NCBI RefSeq assembly: GCF_905175385.1
Contig: NZ_HG992749.1
Span: forward strand, 1,860,001 to 1,924,000
Length of the DNA: 64,000 nucleotides
Direction of reading: 5' to 3'
DNA from: Vibrio sp. B1FLJ16
Lineage (GTDB): Bacteria > Pseudomonadota > Gammaproteobacteria > Enterobacterales > Vibrionaceae
Of this stretch, positions 30,351 to 38,399 are shown piece by piece (positions within the stretch are counted from its first letter, which is position 1; each line of letters begins with the position of its first letter). A model generated the notes under the pieces. The model worked only from the letters and a program-made list of their open reading frames with translations. It did no database searches and had not been told where the DNA came from. The position numbers were made by a program, and so were the translations under genes.

Positions 30351-31865
30351 CTATTCTTGGGTATAAAAGCATCGACTGTTCACTTGGACAGCGCCTGCGA
30401 TTCTAGCTTTTGGCGTTTCATCTCCGCAAAAATCAACTGAGGAAGACCTGTCTGGAGAAAGTGATAATAAAGAACTGTTTTCCTGCAAAAGCATATCTAG
30501 GTTTGTTAATGTAAAATCCCCTCGTTCTGGGGCTTGATATAAAGCTTGCATCTTATTCTCACCAGACCAATAGTCCACTTCCACTAATAAGTTATCAACT
30601 ACGTCACCTTTTCCGCCATCGCGCAAACGTATCTTGCCATTGAGGACGTTATTAAATACTTTACCAGAGCTCTCCGGATACCTCAGATCCAGTCCATTGG
30701 TATTATAAAATGTATTATTATGAATAACGGAGTCTTTGCCTTTATTCACATATAAAGCAACATCATTACAATGCATTACTATATTGTTTTTTACTACAAC
30801 ATCCATAGCTTCAAAATCAACATTATTTCGTCGATTTCTTGTTGACATTCCCCCTCCACCAATAGACATCCCAACTAGTGCAGATTTAGGTTTTTCCTGT
30901 TTCGTATTACAAATAATTAAATTGTTACTTATCTCTCCTCCAACAAGCCCTCCTTTGAAAAATAGCCCGTATGAAATTCTATTACCTCCGGTTTTAACGA
31001 AGTCCCGGATTATATTGTATGAAGTACGCCAGTTATTCCCGTGGTCCAAATTTATTGGCGTCACTGAATTCCTAACTTGTCTGGGCGCGGTAAATGAAAA
31101 ATAGTTATATTCTAAGCGCCCATTATCAGGATATTTTCCTTTTAATCGATTAACCTTTATCGCGGCATTAAAATCCCAAAATTCATTATGTGCAGCGTAA
31201 AACTCTGACCCTTCTCCGACAACATGAAATGCGTGGTCACACCTTGATTGTGATTTACAGACACCGGTAAAGTTGAACCCTATAACATGCCAATGCGGTT
31301 TATTTATATAAAAACCTTCGCGCGTATCTAGAGTTATATTTACTTTGCCGATATTCTCGGCAACGAGATAAACAGGCTTTTCTTGGCTGGGAGTCTGCTT
31401 GCTGATCATTATGCGATTTCCTGCAAAGTCATAATCCCCGTCTTTAACTACAATAACTCTGCCGGGCTCTGCATTTCTAACCGCTTCTGTAAGTTCTGTA
31501 ACATCATCGACGAATATCGTATTACTCCATAGTGACTCAGGAACAAATTCATGATAGCTCGTACCTTTTTTCGGCCCTACAGTTGGCCAGTAGCCCGGAT
31601 TAAAATCATGCCCAAAGTAGTCGTCAACTCGGAAATAGTTACCCAGTGAAATCAACGCGCTCCCCATCGGTGAGATAAATGGGTAACCTTGTATAGTTCT
31701 GCCCACGTTTGCGGTTGCTTTTGCTAAAGTGGGTCCACTATGAAAAAACGCTTTAATCCCGTAAAGCAAGACCATGCATAGAATCAGATTCGTTAAAACG
31801 CCAGTGATAAGAAAATAATTTTTTAAGTAGAACGTTAACTTACTTTTAGACGTATTTTTATCCAT
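30351..31865 (-). CDS. Membrane-anchored right-handed beta-helix protein, possible polysaccharide lyase
   Basis: The 504-residue product has one N-terminal membrane helix (about 14-36), then a region up to residue 110, and a parallel beta-helix of repeated short strands (e.g. VVVKNNIVMHCNDVALYVNKGKDSVIHNNTFYN region, residues 360-400). The repeat layout and the segment VVKDGDYDFAGNRIMIS resemble chondroitinase B and PL6 alginate lyases. The catalytic Lys and Arg of PL6 cannot be confirmed by eye. It is unusual in being tethered to the inner membrane, with the beta-helix probably in the periplasm. It is monocistronic. Confidence 0.75.
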   Translation of the reverse strand: MDKNTSKSKLTFYLKNYFLITGVLTNLILCMVLLYGIKAFFHSGPTLAKATANVGRTIQGYPFISPMGSALISLGNYFRVDDYFGHDFNPGYWPTVGPKKGTSYHEFVPESLWSNTIFVDDVTELTEAVRNAEPGRVIVVKDGDYDFAGNRIMISKQTPSQEKPVYLVAENIGKVNITLDTREGFYINKPHWHVIGFNFTGVCKSQSRCDHAFHVVGEGSEFYAAHNEFWDFNAAIKVNRLKGKYPDNGRLEYNYFSFTAPRQVRNSVTPINLDHGNNWRTSYNIIRDFVKTGGNRISYGLFFKGGLVGGEISNNLIICNTKQEKPKSALVGMSIGGGGMSTRNRRNNVDFEAMDVVVKNNIVMHCNDVALYVNKGKDSVIHNNTFYNTNGLDLRYPESSGKVFNNVLNGKIRLRDGGKGDVVDNLLVEVDYWSGENKMQALYQAPERGDFTLTNLDMLLQENSSLLSLSPDRSSSVDFCGDETPKARIAGAVQVNSRCFYTQE

Positions 31866-32267
31866 AACTTACTGCCCTAATTTAAGCAGACTAAAACAGT
31901 ATAGCTTCAAATTAGATCTCTTATTGTTACAGGTCACTTGCTCGCCACTTTCCGTGATAAAAATTGCTTGTAGTGGCCAACAATTTCAGGACAGTGTTTA
32001 CCTCTAGCTGAATTTCTGTGAATACAACCTTTGAGTGATAACCTATATCGACTCCAGATCAGTTCGTGTTCCAGCCCGTTTAATAAGATGGTACGTCCCT
32101 CTTCACAGCTAAACTTTAACTACGTTAGCGCTACTAAGAAGGTGCCACATGTCAACCGCTCACATCATCGGTATAGATCTTAGGAAAATATTTTTCACTT
32201 TGCCGCTCATGACAGAAATAGACATGAGTTATTTCGTAAAAAGCTCTCAAGAAATAAACTAAAAAGT
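31866..32267. other. Intergenic region, no gene seen
   Basis: No supported gene is seen between the beta-helix protein start and the terminator of the VF530 gene. Confidence 0.45.
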
Positions 32268-32318
32268 AAAGAGCCAAACATAGTGACTGTGCGTGTAGAA
32301 ACTATGCATGGCTCTTTT
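32268..32318 (-). terminator. Terminator of the VF530 gene, possibly bidirectional
   Basis: The stem AAAGAGCCA / TGGCTCTTT continues inward with CATAG / CTATG after a small bulge. On the minus strand it is followed by TTTACTTTTT. Confidence 0.65.
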
Positions 32319-32343
32319 ATACAAATCGATATTGTGAATTGAA

Positions 32344-32757
32344 TTAACGGCGAAAATTACGATTACGAGATGAGCGCTCTTTATGAGCAGATGCAGCTTT
32401 AGCTTGAGACTTCAAAATTGATTCAACCGTCAGTTCCATCGGCTCTTTAGGCTTGAGGCCATGTGGGAACGTGCGGGCGCGAGGAGATAAATCATATTCT
32501 TCGCTAGAAGCGCGAGGCATGCGCTTAAAGCGGTATAAATAAAAGTTCTCTAACTTTTCCCTCGCCCAGTCGGTTTTCTTCAAATACTTAACACTGCTGG
32601 CAATCGATGGCTTGGTATGAAAGCAGTTAAAACGCATAGCCGTATCGAGAATGTCCCAACCATAGAAATCCACCAGCTCTTGTAGCATTGTTTCTAACTT
32701 AAGACCGTGTAATGGATTATTTTGTTGTAATTCAATTCTTTCTTCATCAGTCATCAT
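32344..32757 (-). CDS. VF530 family DNA-binding protein (DUF2132)
   Basis: The 137-residue product matches the VF530 family over its N-terminal 75 residues (NNPLHGLKLETMLQELVDFYGWDIL, then FNCFHTKPSIASSVKYLKKTDWAREKLENFYLY). VF530 proteins are small DNA-binding proteins common in Vibrionaceae. Here a basic, low-complexity tail of about 55 residues is added (ending KERSSRNRNFRR). It is the last ordinary chromosomal gene before the variable region. Confidence 0.88.
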   Translation of the reverse strand: MMTDEERIELQQNNPLHGLKLETMLQELVDFYGWDILDTAMRFNCFHTKPSIASSVKYLKKTDWAREKLENFYLYRFKRMPRASSEEYDLSPRARTFPHGLKPKEPMELTVESILKSQAKAASAHKERSSRNRNFRR

Positions 32758-32903
32758 AACGAGTTCCTAAGTATCTAACTAACTGGGGTTGTGGGTATGA
32801 TTTCCGTTCTTAATAAGACAATCATATTTTGTCATAAAGATAGGAAGGGAGCGGATTCTAGCAGAGTTAGCCTTCCTTCCCTAATCTTAAATAGGAGGCA
32901 CCT

Positions 32904-33140
32904 TCAATCGTAGCCGACCAATACACTACTTCCAGAAAAGCGAGCGGAACACCTTGCTTTTTCGTATTCATATCGGCGTTTACGCTTCATATTACGAGTA
33001 TACGTACCACCACATACTGGGTTAAATGTATCTGTAATGTGAGAGCGTACTTCACTCGCAAGGTAGCATACTGTATTCGCTACGCTTTCAAGTGTTGTTA
33101 CTTCTAAATCGGAGTAAACGATCTGATCATCTCTTTGAAT
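32904..33140 (-). pseudogene. Decayed small gene of unknown function
   Basis: A reading frame runs from about 33140 to a stop at 32904 with a coding look (SDLEVTTLESVANTVCYLAS, then basic NMKRKRRYEYEKARCSARF) but has no ATG start before its final third. An ATG in another frame at about 33150 (MYQLNSK) would join it after a single-base change. I do not recognise the product. It is probably the remnant of a small accessory gene. Confidence 0.35.
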
Positions 33141-33288
33141 TCAGCTGATACATGTTTCGTCGCGCACGTTTCAACCAGACTCGACGCCACAATAGAACAA
33201 TAAATTATACATTTCCTATACATCAAATGCGTGGATTTAAATGAGGCGTATGGACGTTAATGAGAGGCAATATGTTGATTTATAAACC

Positions 33289-33316
33289 AAAAAAGACGTC
33301 CAAGGACGTCTTTTTT
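33289..33316. terminator. Strong hairpin terminator
   Basis: AAAAAAGACGTC-CAAG-GACGTCTTTTTT is a perfect 12-base stem with A and T runs. No intact gene ends next to it, so it probably belonged to a gene now lost. It lies downstream of the antitoxin in its reading direction. Confidence 0.7.
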
Positions 33317-33604
33317 AGGGAATGTGGGAGTGAGAACGGCGAACGCTAAATTTATACTATTGATATAGAAACGAAAATTTGTAATTTTTAAAAAATTTAT
33401 ACGGCCATCTATACATTTTCAACCCTGTTACAGAGGTCACATTTTAAACATATTAACGCATAAAGGTTGTGCCTTTTCGCCACTCGGATTAGGGACTTTT
33501 TCGTTAAAATAGTACATTTCAACGATAAGTTTCAAGGCCGCATATTTTCCTCGACACACTTGAATGGTCAAATCGCACTTCAAACTTGATACTAAGTTCA
33601 TTGC

Positions 33605-33703
33605 CTATGGATTAAAAAGCTGTTCTACCATTCTCATTGGTAAGAACATACGAATACGCCCATTATGTTCATGTTCGCACAGTACTTCAAAGCCGAACTC
33701 ACT
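33605..33703 (-). pseudogene. C-terminal stub of a GNAT-type toxin
   Basis: Directly after the antitoxin stop codon, in another frame, the sequence encodes GFEVLCEHEHNGRIRMFLP then MRMVEQLFNP and a stop. This resembles the conserved end (RMFLPMKTVEQLF) of GNAT acetyltransferase toxins that pair with DUF1778 antitoxins. The rest of the toxin, about 130 residues, is absent, which implies an internal deletion that left an orphan antitoxin. Confidence 0.5.
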
Positions 33704-33986
33704 TGATACCACTCTCATCTGTAAATTTTACAGCTTCAAGCAAAGCTTGGTTCGGTGCTTTTGCTTTATCAAAAGCTGCCATAAATTCATCAAAGACACT
33801 GTCTTTAACCACGATGCTTTCATGCTGTTCAATAACATGAGTCGCATCTTCGTCCATAAGTCTCACTACATATTCAGTGAGACTTTTTAAACCAAGTAAA
33901 ACCGATGCTTTTTCGGCTTTTGCCTTGATCTCTTCATCAAGGCGGATATCTAAACGTGCCGTTGCCCCACCTATGTACGGATACAT
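33699..33986 (-). CDS. DUF1778 (TacA-like) ribbon-helix-helix antitoxin, toxin deleted
   Basis: The 95-residue product matches DUF1778 antitoxins: an N-terminal ribbon-helix-helix (ATARLDIRLDEEIKAKAEKASVLLGLKS) and a toxin-binding tail (HESIVVKDSVFDEFMAAFDKAKAPNQALLEAV). In an intact pair it neutralises a GNAT toxin that acetylates charged tRNA. Here only a stub of the toxin remains downstream. The usual start is ATG followed by ATARLD; the present N-terminus adds MYPYIGG. Such pairs are common in vibrio integrons. Confidence 0.85.
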   Translation of the reverse strand: MYPYIGGATARLDIRLDEEIKAKAEKASVLLGLKSLTEYVVRLMDEDATHVIEQHESIVVKDSVFDEFMAAFDKAKAPNQALLEAVKFTDESGIK

Positions 33987-34665
33987 TCCGTAATTTCATA
34001 GATTATAGAAAAAATAGCACGCATTCAATGTGTACGGGGAACTTACGGAATGTGGGAGGATATACCCAATCAAGGGGGGCACCATGAACAAACAAACCCT
34101 TTAAATACAAAAACTTAATACAAACCCTAAACAACAATAAATGTAGCAAATATATAGCTATCAAAATGAACAAACCTAACGTTCAACACATCACTTTTAG
34201 ACAAAACGTGTCAGTGTTTTTTCTAATTTAGAAGTCCACCGATTAGATCACGTATTGACAACTAACTCCGATCTCCACGGGAAATTAAGCCTAAGAAGTT
34301 ACAACGCTCAGCTTGGTGACTCACTCATGCGTGCGGATGATTCAATGAAAACCTTTGCGCGTTTAAAGAAGGTGATTCAAGAGTAAATCAAGTTACTTAC
34401 GACGCAATCAATGTAGTGGCTTAGTGATTGTACTCACTTAACTCGGTGTCCAAAGCAGCTGGTGCGGATCAGTTCCGTTAGAAGCCGCGCTATCAATATC
34501 TTCAAACGGCTCTTGCTGCAGCCCTTGTTTGGCGACGACAAACTCTAGTCTGAACAAGTCCGCTACCCTTAACTTTACTTGCCTAAATTGCATAACATGT
34601 CAACTTATAAGCATCAAAATGCTTATACACTAACAGGACAATAGTAATATGCTCTGGATAACAAC
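33987..34665. other. Remnant-rich stretch without an intact gene
   Basis: An out-of-context coding-like segment at about 34262-34385 (plus strand, ending LMRADDSMKTFARLKKVIQE and a stop) looks like the 3' end of a lost gene; I do not recognise it. No intact gene, attC site or RNA gene is seen. Confidence 0.4.
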
Positions 34666-35322
34666 ATGCAAACCTACCAAGTATTAAAACAGCGTCAAAG
34701 AATTGAACGAGATGGCTACCCACAAAACCTTAGTCTCCGTGTTCATCGAGCACTAAGTTGGCTACAGAAGTCAGAACTATGTGACGATGAAGACTCCAAG
34801 TTTATTTTCCTTTGGATAGCTTTTAACTCCGCTTATGCGCAAGAATTTAAACAACGGCAACAATTTGGGGAACAAGGCCTCTATGGCAAGTTCTTAGAAA
34901 AGCTCATCACTTGTGATCAGCGACAGAAATTACACAGTTTAGTTTGGGACGAGTACTCCAACACTATTCGAGTGATTTTGGATAACGAGTTTATCCTCCA
35001 GGCATATTGGGATTATCATGCTGGAAGAATTAGTGAAGATAGCTGGAAGAGCGAACGCAGCAAAGCCAAAGTCGCCGCTAACAAAGCACTGGGTCAAAAT
35101 GATACGGCAAAAGTTCTATCGGTATTGTTTTCTCGCCTTTACACCCTACGTAACCAGCTAATCCATGGCGGAGCTACTTACTTGAGCTCGGCAAATAGAC
35201 AGCAGCTCAAAGACTGCTGCGGTATTCTAGAAAAACTGGTACCCAGTATTATTGAAATCATGATGGACTCCGCAGACAAAGTTTGGGGAGAAGCTGTTTA
35301 TCCGCTTATCAGCCAGAACTAG
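34666..35322 (+). CDS. HEPN-domain protein of unknown function
   Basis: The 218-residue product is helical and carries the Rx4H motif of HEPN RNases (Arg162-His167 in LRNQLIHGG), preceded by a first helix pair with FIFLWIAFNSAYAQ. HEPN proteins cleave RNA in toxin-antitoxin, CRISPR and abortive infection systems. No MNT-type nucleotidyltransferase antitoxin is adjacent, so this is either an orphan toxin or a stand-alone defence factor. The start ATG at 34666 is the first in frame. It opens the visible defence island. Confidence 0.75.
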   Translation: MQTYQVLKQRQRIERDGYPQNLSLRVHRALSWLQKSELCDDEDSKFIFLWIAFNSAYAQEFKQRQQFGEQGLYGKFLEKLITCDQRQKLHSLVWDEYSNTIRVILDNEFILQAYWDYHAGRISEDSWKSERSKAKVAANKALGQNDTAKVLSVLFSRLYTLRNQLIHGGATYLSSANRQQLKDCCGILEKLVPSIIEIMMDSADKVWGEAVYPLISQN

Positions 35323-35453
35323 CTTGACCGATAATTAAAAGCATTGAGAATCATCGTAAGCCAACGAGTGCCGCCCTAACGGTGCGCCATCTCAAGGAGC
35401 ATGGATTGAGTTGAAATTGAGGGATAGAATAAGGCGATCTAGCCCTCTAATAC

Positions 35454-35666
35454 CTAGACTTTATAGAAAGCAGTCAAAGGCTCTACTGTAGGTAACTTGT
35501 AAGGTAACCCGAGGCTCAATACTTGTTCAGATAAAAAACCCTTAGCCACTTCAAGAATAGACAACAAATCATCAGGCTCTCTGAGAATATCTTCTGTTGT
35601 ATTGTTTTTAATCATCTCATTTAACAAATGAATTAGAGCTTCGTCTTTTACAACATTACAATCCAT
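35454..35666 (-). pseudogene. 3' part of an unknown gene cut off by an IS3-family element
   Basis: The fragment encodes MDCNVVKDEALIHLL, then helical EPDDLLSILEVAKGF and an end PTVEPLTAFYKV. It begins only 8 bases outside the IS left end. On the other side of the IS, minus strand (36920-37089), a frame ends in HKTRGLEK. Joining GLEK to DLDMDCNVVKDE across the IS restores one continuous reading frame. The gene's product is unknown. The fragment may still be expressed as a 70-residue protein. Confidence 0.55.
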
Positions 35667-35744
35667 ATCCAAATTGTAACGGTAGACTTATCTTGGAGAG
35701 CTAGTTAGAGGTATTATTTAATACGACTAGTAAGGAAGATAACA

Positions 35745-36050
35745 ATGCCAAGACCTGTTTCCACCGAATTTAAACGAGAATGTGTCGAACTCATTCTCGT
35801 TCATGGTTATAAACATAAAGATGCAGCAAAAGCGATGGGGGTTGGATTGTCATCGATTCAACGCTGGGTGAGCCAGTACAAAAAAGAACAATCAGGGCAT
35901 ACGCCTAAGCCTGCAGCGCTAACCCCAGAGCAACAACGGATCCAAGAACTAGAAAGACAAGTTAAACAACTTCAAAGTGACAATCAGCTGCTAAAAAAAG
36001 CATCGGCCTTCTTCGCCATGGAAATGAACAACGGCAACAAGTCGCGTTAA
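35745..36050 (+). CDS. IS3-family transposase OrfA
   Basis: The 101-residue product has the OrfA helix-turn-helix (FKRECVELILVHGYKHKDAAKAMGVGLSSIQRWVSQYKKE) and a C-terminal leucine-zipper-like helix (QRIQELERQVKQLQSDNQLL). The A7 run at 35993-35999 in CTAAAAAAAGC is a slippery site for -1 frameshifting into orfB, which makes the OrfAB transposase. Confidence 0.92.
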   Translation: MPRPVSTEFKRECVELILVHGYKHKDAAKAMGVGLSSIQRWVSQYKKEQSGHTPKPAALTPEQQRIQELERQVKQLQSDNQLLKKASAFFAMEMNNGNKSR

Positions 36051-36889
36051 ATCTGAAGAAGGCGGGATACAGTGTACGCCAAGTATGCCGTTGTTTATCG
36101 CTTGCATCGAGTACTTTTTATTATCGGAGCAAGCCTAAAGCTATTGATTCAGAACGTGTTCGGTTAGAAGCCGCGATGAAGCAGGTTCATGCAGATATGG
36201 ATGCCACTTATGGCAAGCGGAGAATGCTTTCAGAGCTTTTGGATATGGGATTTAGGCTTGGTATCGATAAAGTTCGCCGTTGGATGAAACGCTTAAATTT
36301 AGTCGCTAAGCGACCGAAGCAGCACCGTTACCCATCAGGTGGAACACCATCAATGATAGCTCCTAACAAGCTGAATCGTCAGTTTAATCCAGAAGAGATT
36401 AATCGTTATTGGTCGGGTGATATTACTTTCATCAGAACTCAACAAGGCTGGTTATATCTCGCTATCGTCATGGATTTATGTTCACGTAGAGTTATCAGTT
36501 GGGCATTCTCCGACAAACCAAATAGTGAACTGACTGCACGATCTCTACGTTTAGCCGCACAGAAAAGAAAAACAGCAGGTAATATTGTTTTTCATTCAGA
36601 TCAGGGCTGCCAGTATACCAGTGACTACTTTCAAAGGACTTTACAGGAAAATGGTATTGAATCTAGCATGAGTCGAAGGGGAAATTGTTTAGATAATGCA
36701 GTAACAGAACGTTTTTTTAGAAGCTTAAAGTCAAAACGAGTTAACTATCGACGCTATGAAACACGTTCTCAGGCAATGGCAGATATTATTGACTATATAG
36801 AGCCATTTTATAATCAGAAACGAAAACACCATAAGTTGGGAAATATCTCGCCAGCTCAATACGAGATGAATTTAAGAAAAGCTGCCTAA
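36002..36889 (+). CDS. IS3-family transposase OrfB (made by -1 frameshift from OrfA)
   Basis: The frame opens just after the A7 slippery site and runs to the stop at 36889; its first internal ATG is at 36176. The DDE catalytic triad is complete: GDITFI (Asp), HSDQGCQY (Asp) and NAVTERFFRSLK (Glu). The HTH_21-type segment (QVHADMDATYGKRRML) precedes it. The element thus looks active. Confidence 0.92.
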   Translation: MGLLRHGNEQRQQVALNLKKAGYSVRQVCRCLSLASSTFYYRSKPKAIDSERVRLEAAMKQVHADMDATYGKRRMLSELLDMGFRLGIDKVRRWMKRLNLVAKRPKQHRYPSGGTPSMIAPNKLNRQFNPEEINRYWSGDITFIRTQQGWLYLAIVMDLCSRRVISWAFSDKPNSELTARSLRLAAQKRKTAGNIVFHSDQGCQYTSDYFQRTLQENGIESSMSRRGNCLDNAVTERFFRSLKSKRVNYRRYETRSQAMADIIDYIEPFYNQKRKHHKLGNISPAQYEMNLRKAA

Positions 36890-36919
36890 AACTGTCTCCA
36901 ATTTAAGTTGACCATTACA

Positions 36920-37133
<214 letters not shown>

Positions 37134-37410
37134 CACAATGCCGTGATCTTTACAATATCAGCAAAATACTTTGCCACATTTGATAACAATTAGAATGTGT
37201 AAAGTTTTCTGACAATGAATACGTCTTATCTCACTTTCTTAATCGCTCGTGTTTAACTATCCCACTGATAAATATTTAAATTTTTGACTTTAAACTTATA
37301 GTTATTAGTAAATTCCTGCATAACCATCGACATAGAGATGGTGTCAACATTATTTATAATAAAGGTGTCATTAAACCACTACAATGGCGTATAGGAGGCA
37401 TATCAGATCC

Positions 37411-38394
37411 CTACACTTTCATTCTCGATTTCGCTAACCTAGTTAATATTTCTCTAAAAGTCACCTCATGCTCTTCTAGGTAGTTAAGCAGCGTTGCTCG
37501 CTCTAGAATTTCAACACCACACGTCATAGCTACATCGTAAGTCCGATTAGCTAATGATGGTGAATTTGTCATAAATACTAGACGCTCGAATGTTTTCTGC
37601 ATCCCTGATTCATATACAGGTTTTGCAGAATGAACTTCTTGTATACCCTTATAACCATCATATCGTCGATGTGTGTGCTTGGCTTGTATCAATGTATTAC
37701 CAGACTGGCACAAAAGGACCCCATCAGCGCCATGATCAGCACCACTATTTGTGAGCCATGCACTATCACTATTCATCACTTTAGAGAGTAACTCCACACA
37801 TAATGCTTCAAATTGTTGCCAACTTAGCTTGTCTATCTCTTCTGCTGTTATGCGTTTATTGATTAACTCTCCAGAGATCCCATTCCCTATGCCAGAAGGG
37901 TTAGGAATTACATCTTCTGGCGTTACTACAGCATCCTTTAACAAAGTTTTCTGAGTCAAAAGCCTGTGAAGATTTACATCAAATGACTCGAACTCAGGAT
38001 GGTGCAGCAGTGGGATATAAATATGCACATCTTTGGTTTGTCCGATACGGTATACACGATCTGTAGCTTGAGCCTCTTTAGCCGGGTTCCAATGTCTTTC
38101 GAGATGAACAACATGATTGGCACCTACGACGGTCAATCCAACACCAGCAGCAACCGGAGACATAATTATCAAATTGAATCCTTCTTTAGCTTCAAAGTCT
38201 GCGATCATCGATTTCCGAGTAGGAACAGACTTGCGTTTTGCAACAGCCTTCGTATCTCCATTTATTACTGAAAGAGGCCCCAAGTCATATATCTGCCCTA
38301 GCGTGACGCTTAAAAAGCTCTGTAAGCGCTTATTAACAGCAAAAATAATACATTTTTCTTGCTTTCGTTTAATTCTATCTAAAGTGCCCAGCAA
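37411..38394 (-). CDS. zorD: ZorD C-terminal part: helicase lobe 2 and Mrr-like nuclease (separated by a frameshift)
   Basis: This 327-residue frame continues the SNF2 helicase: motif V/VI region (NLIIMSPVAAGVGLTVVGANHVVHLERHWNPAKEAQATDRVYRIGQ) followed by a restriction-endonuclease-like domain (about 185-320; LSWQQFEALCVELLSK, GADHGADGVLL and LIQAKHT giving the D-QxK nuclease motif). The frame is open upstream into the preceding gene (…ESGKLISLLGTLDRIKRK). A single missing base near 38432 in the 38400-40874 frame would fuse the two. In type I Zorya, ZorD is a SNF2 ATPase with nuclease activity that degrades invading DNA. Confidence 0.82.
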   Translation of the reverse strand: MLGTLDRIKRKQEKCIIFAVNKRLQSFLSVTLGQIYDLGPLSVINGDTKAVAKRKSVPTRKSMIADFEAKEGFNLIIMSPVAAGVGLTVVGANHVVHLERHWNPAKEAQATDRVYRIGQTKDVHIYIPLLHHPEFESFDVNLHRLLTQKTLLKDAVVTPEDVIPNPSGIGNGISGELINKRITAEEIDKLSWQQFEALCVELLSKVMNSDSAWLTNSGADHGADGVLLCQSGNTLIQAKHTHRRYDGYKGIQEVHSAKPVYESGMQKTFERLVFMTNSPSLANRTYDVAMTCGVEILERATLLNYLEEHEVTFREILTRLAKSRMKV

Positions 38395-38399
38395 AGAGA

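Larger units (their letters stand above)
35675..36919 (+). mobile_element. Complete IS3-family insertion sequence, 1245 bp
   Basis: The ends are inverted repeats with few mismatches: TGTAACGGTAGACTTATCTT on the left and, read inward from the right, TGTAATGGTCAACTTAAATT. The interior carries orfA and orfB with a probable -1 frameshift between them. No clear 3-4 base target duplication is seen (flanks AAAT and CCTT), so the flanks may have been rearranged. Confidence 0.88.

Noticed and set aside
32904..34665. Vibrio integron cassettes with attC sites
   Set aside because: GNAT/DUF1778 pairs are typical of vibrio integrons, but no attC-like inverted repeat or integrase is visible here.
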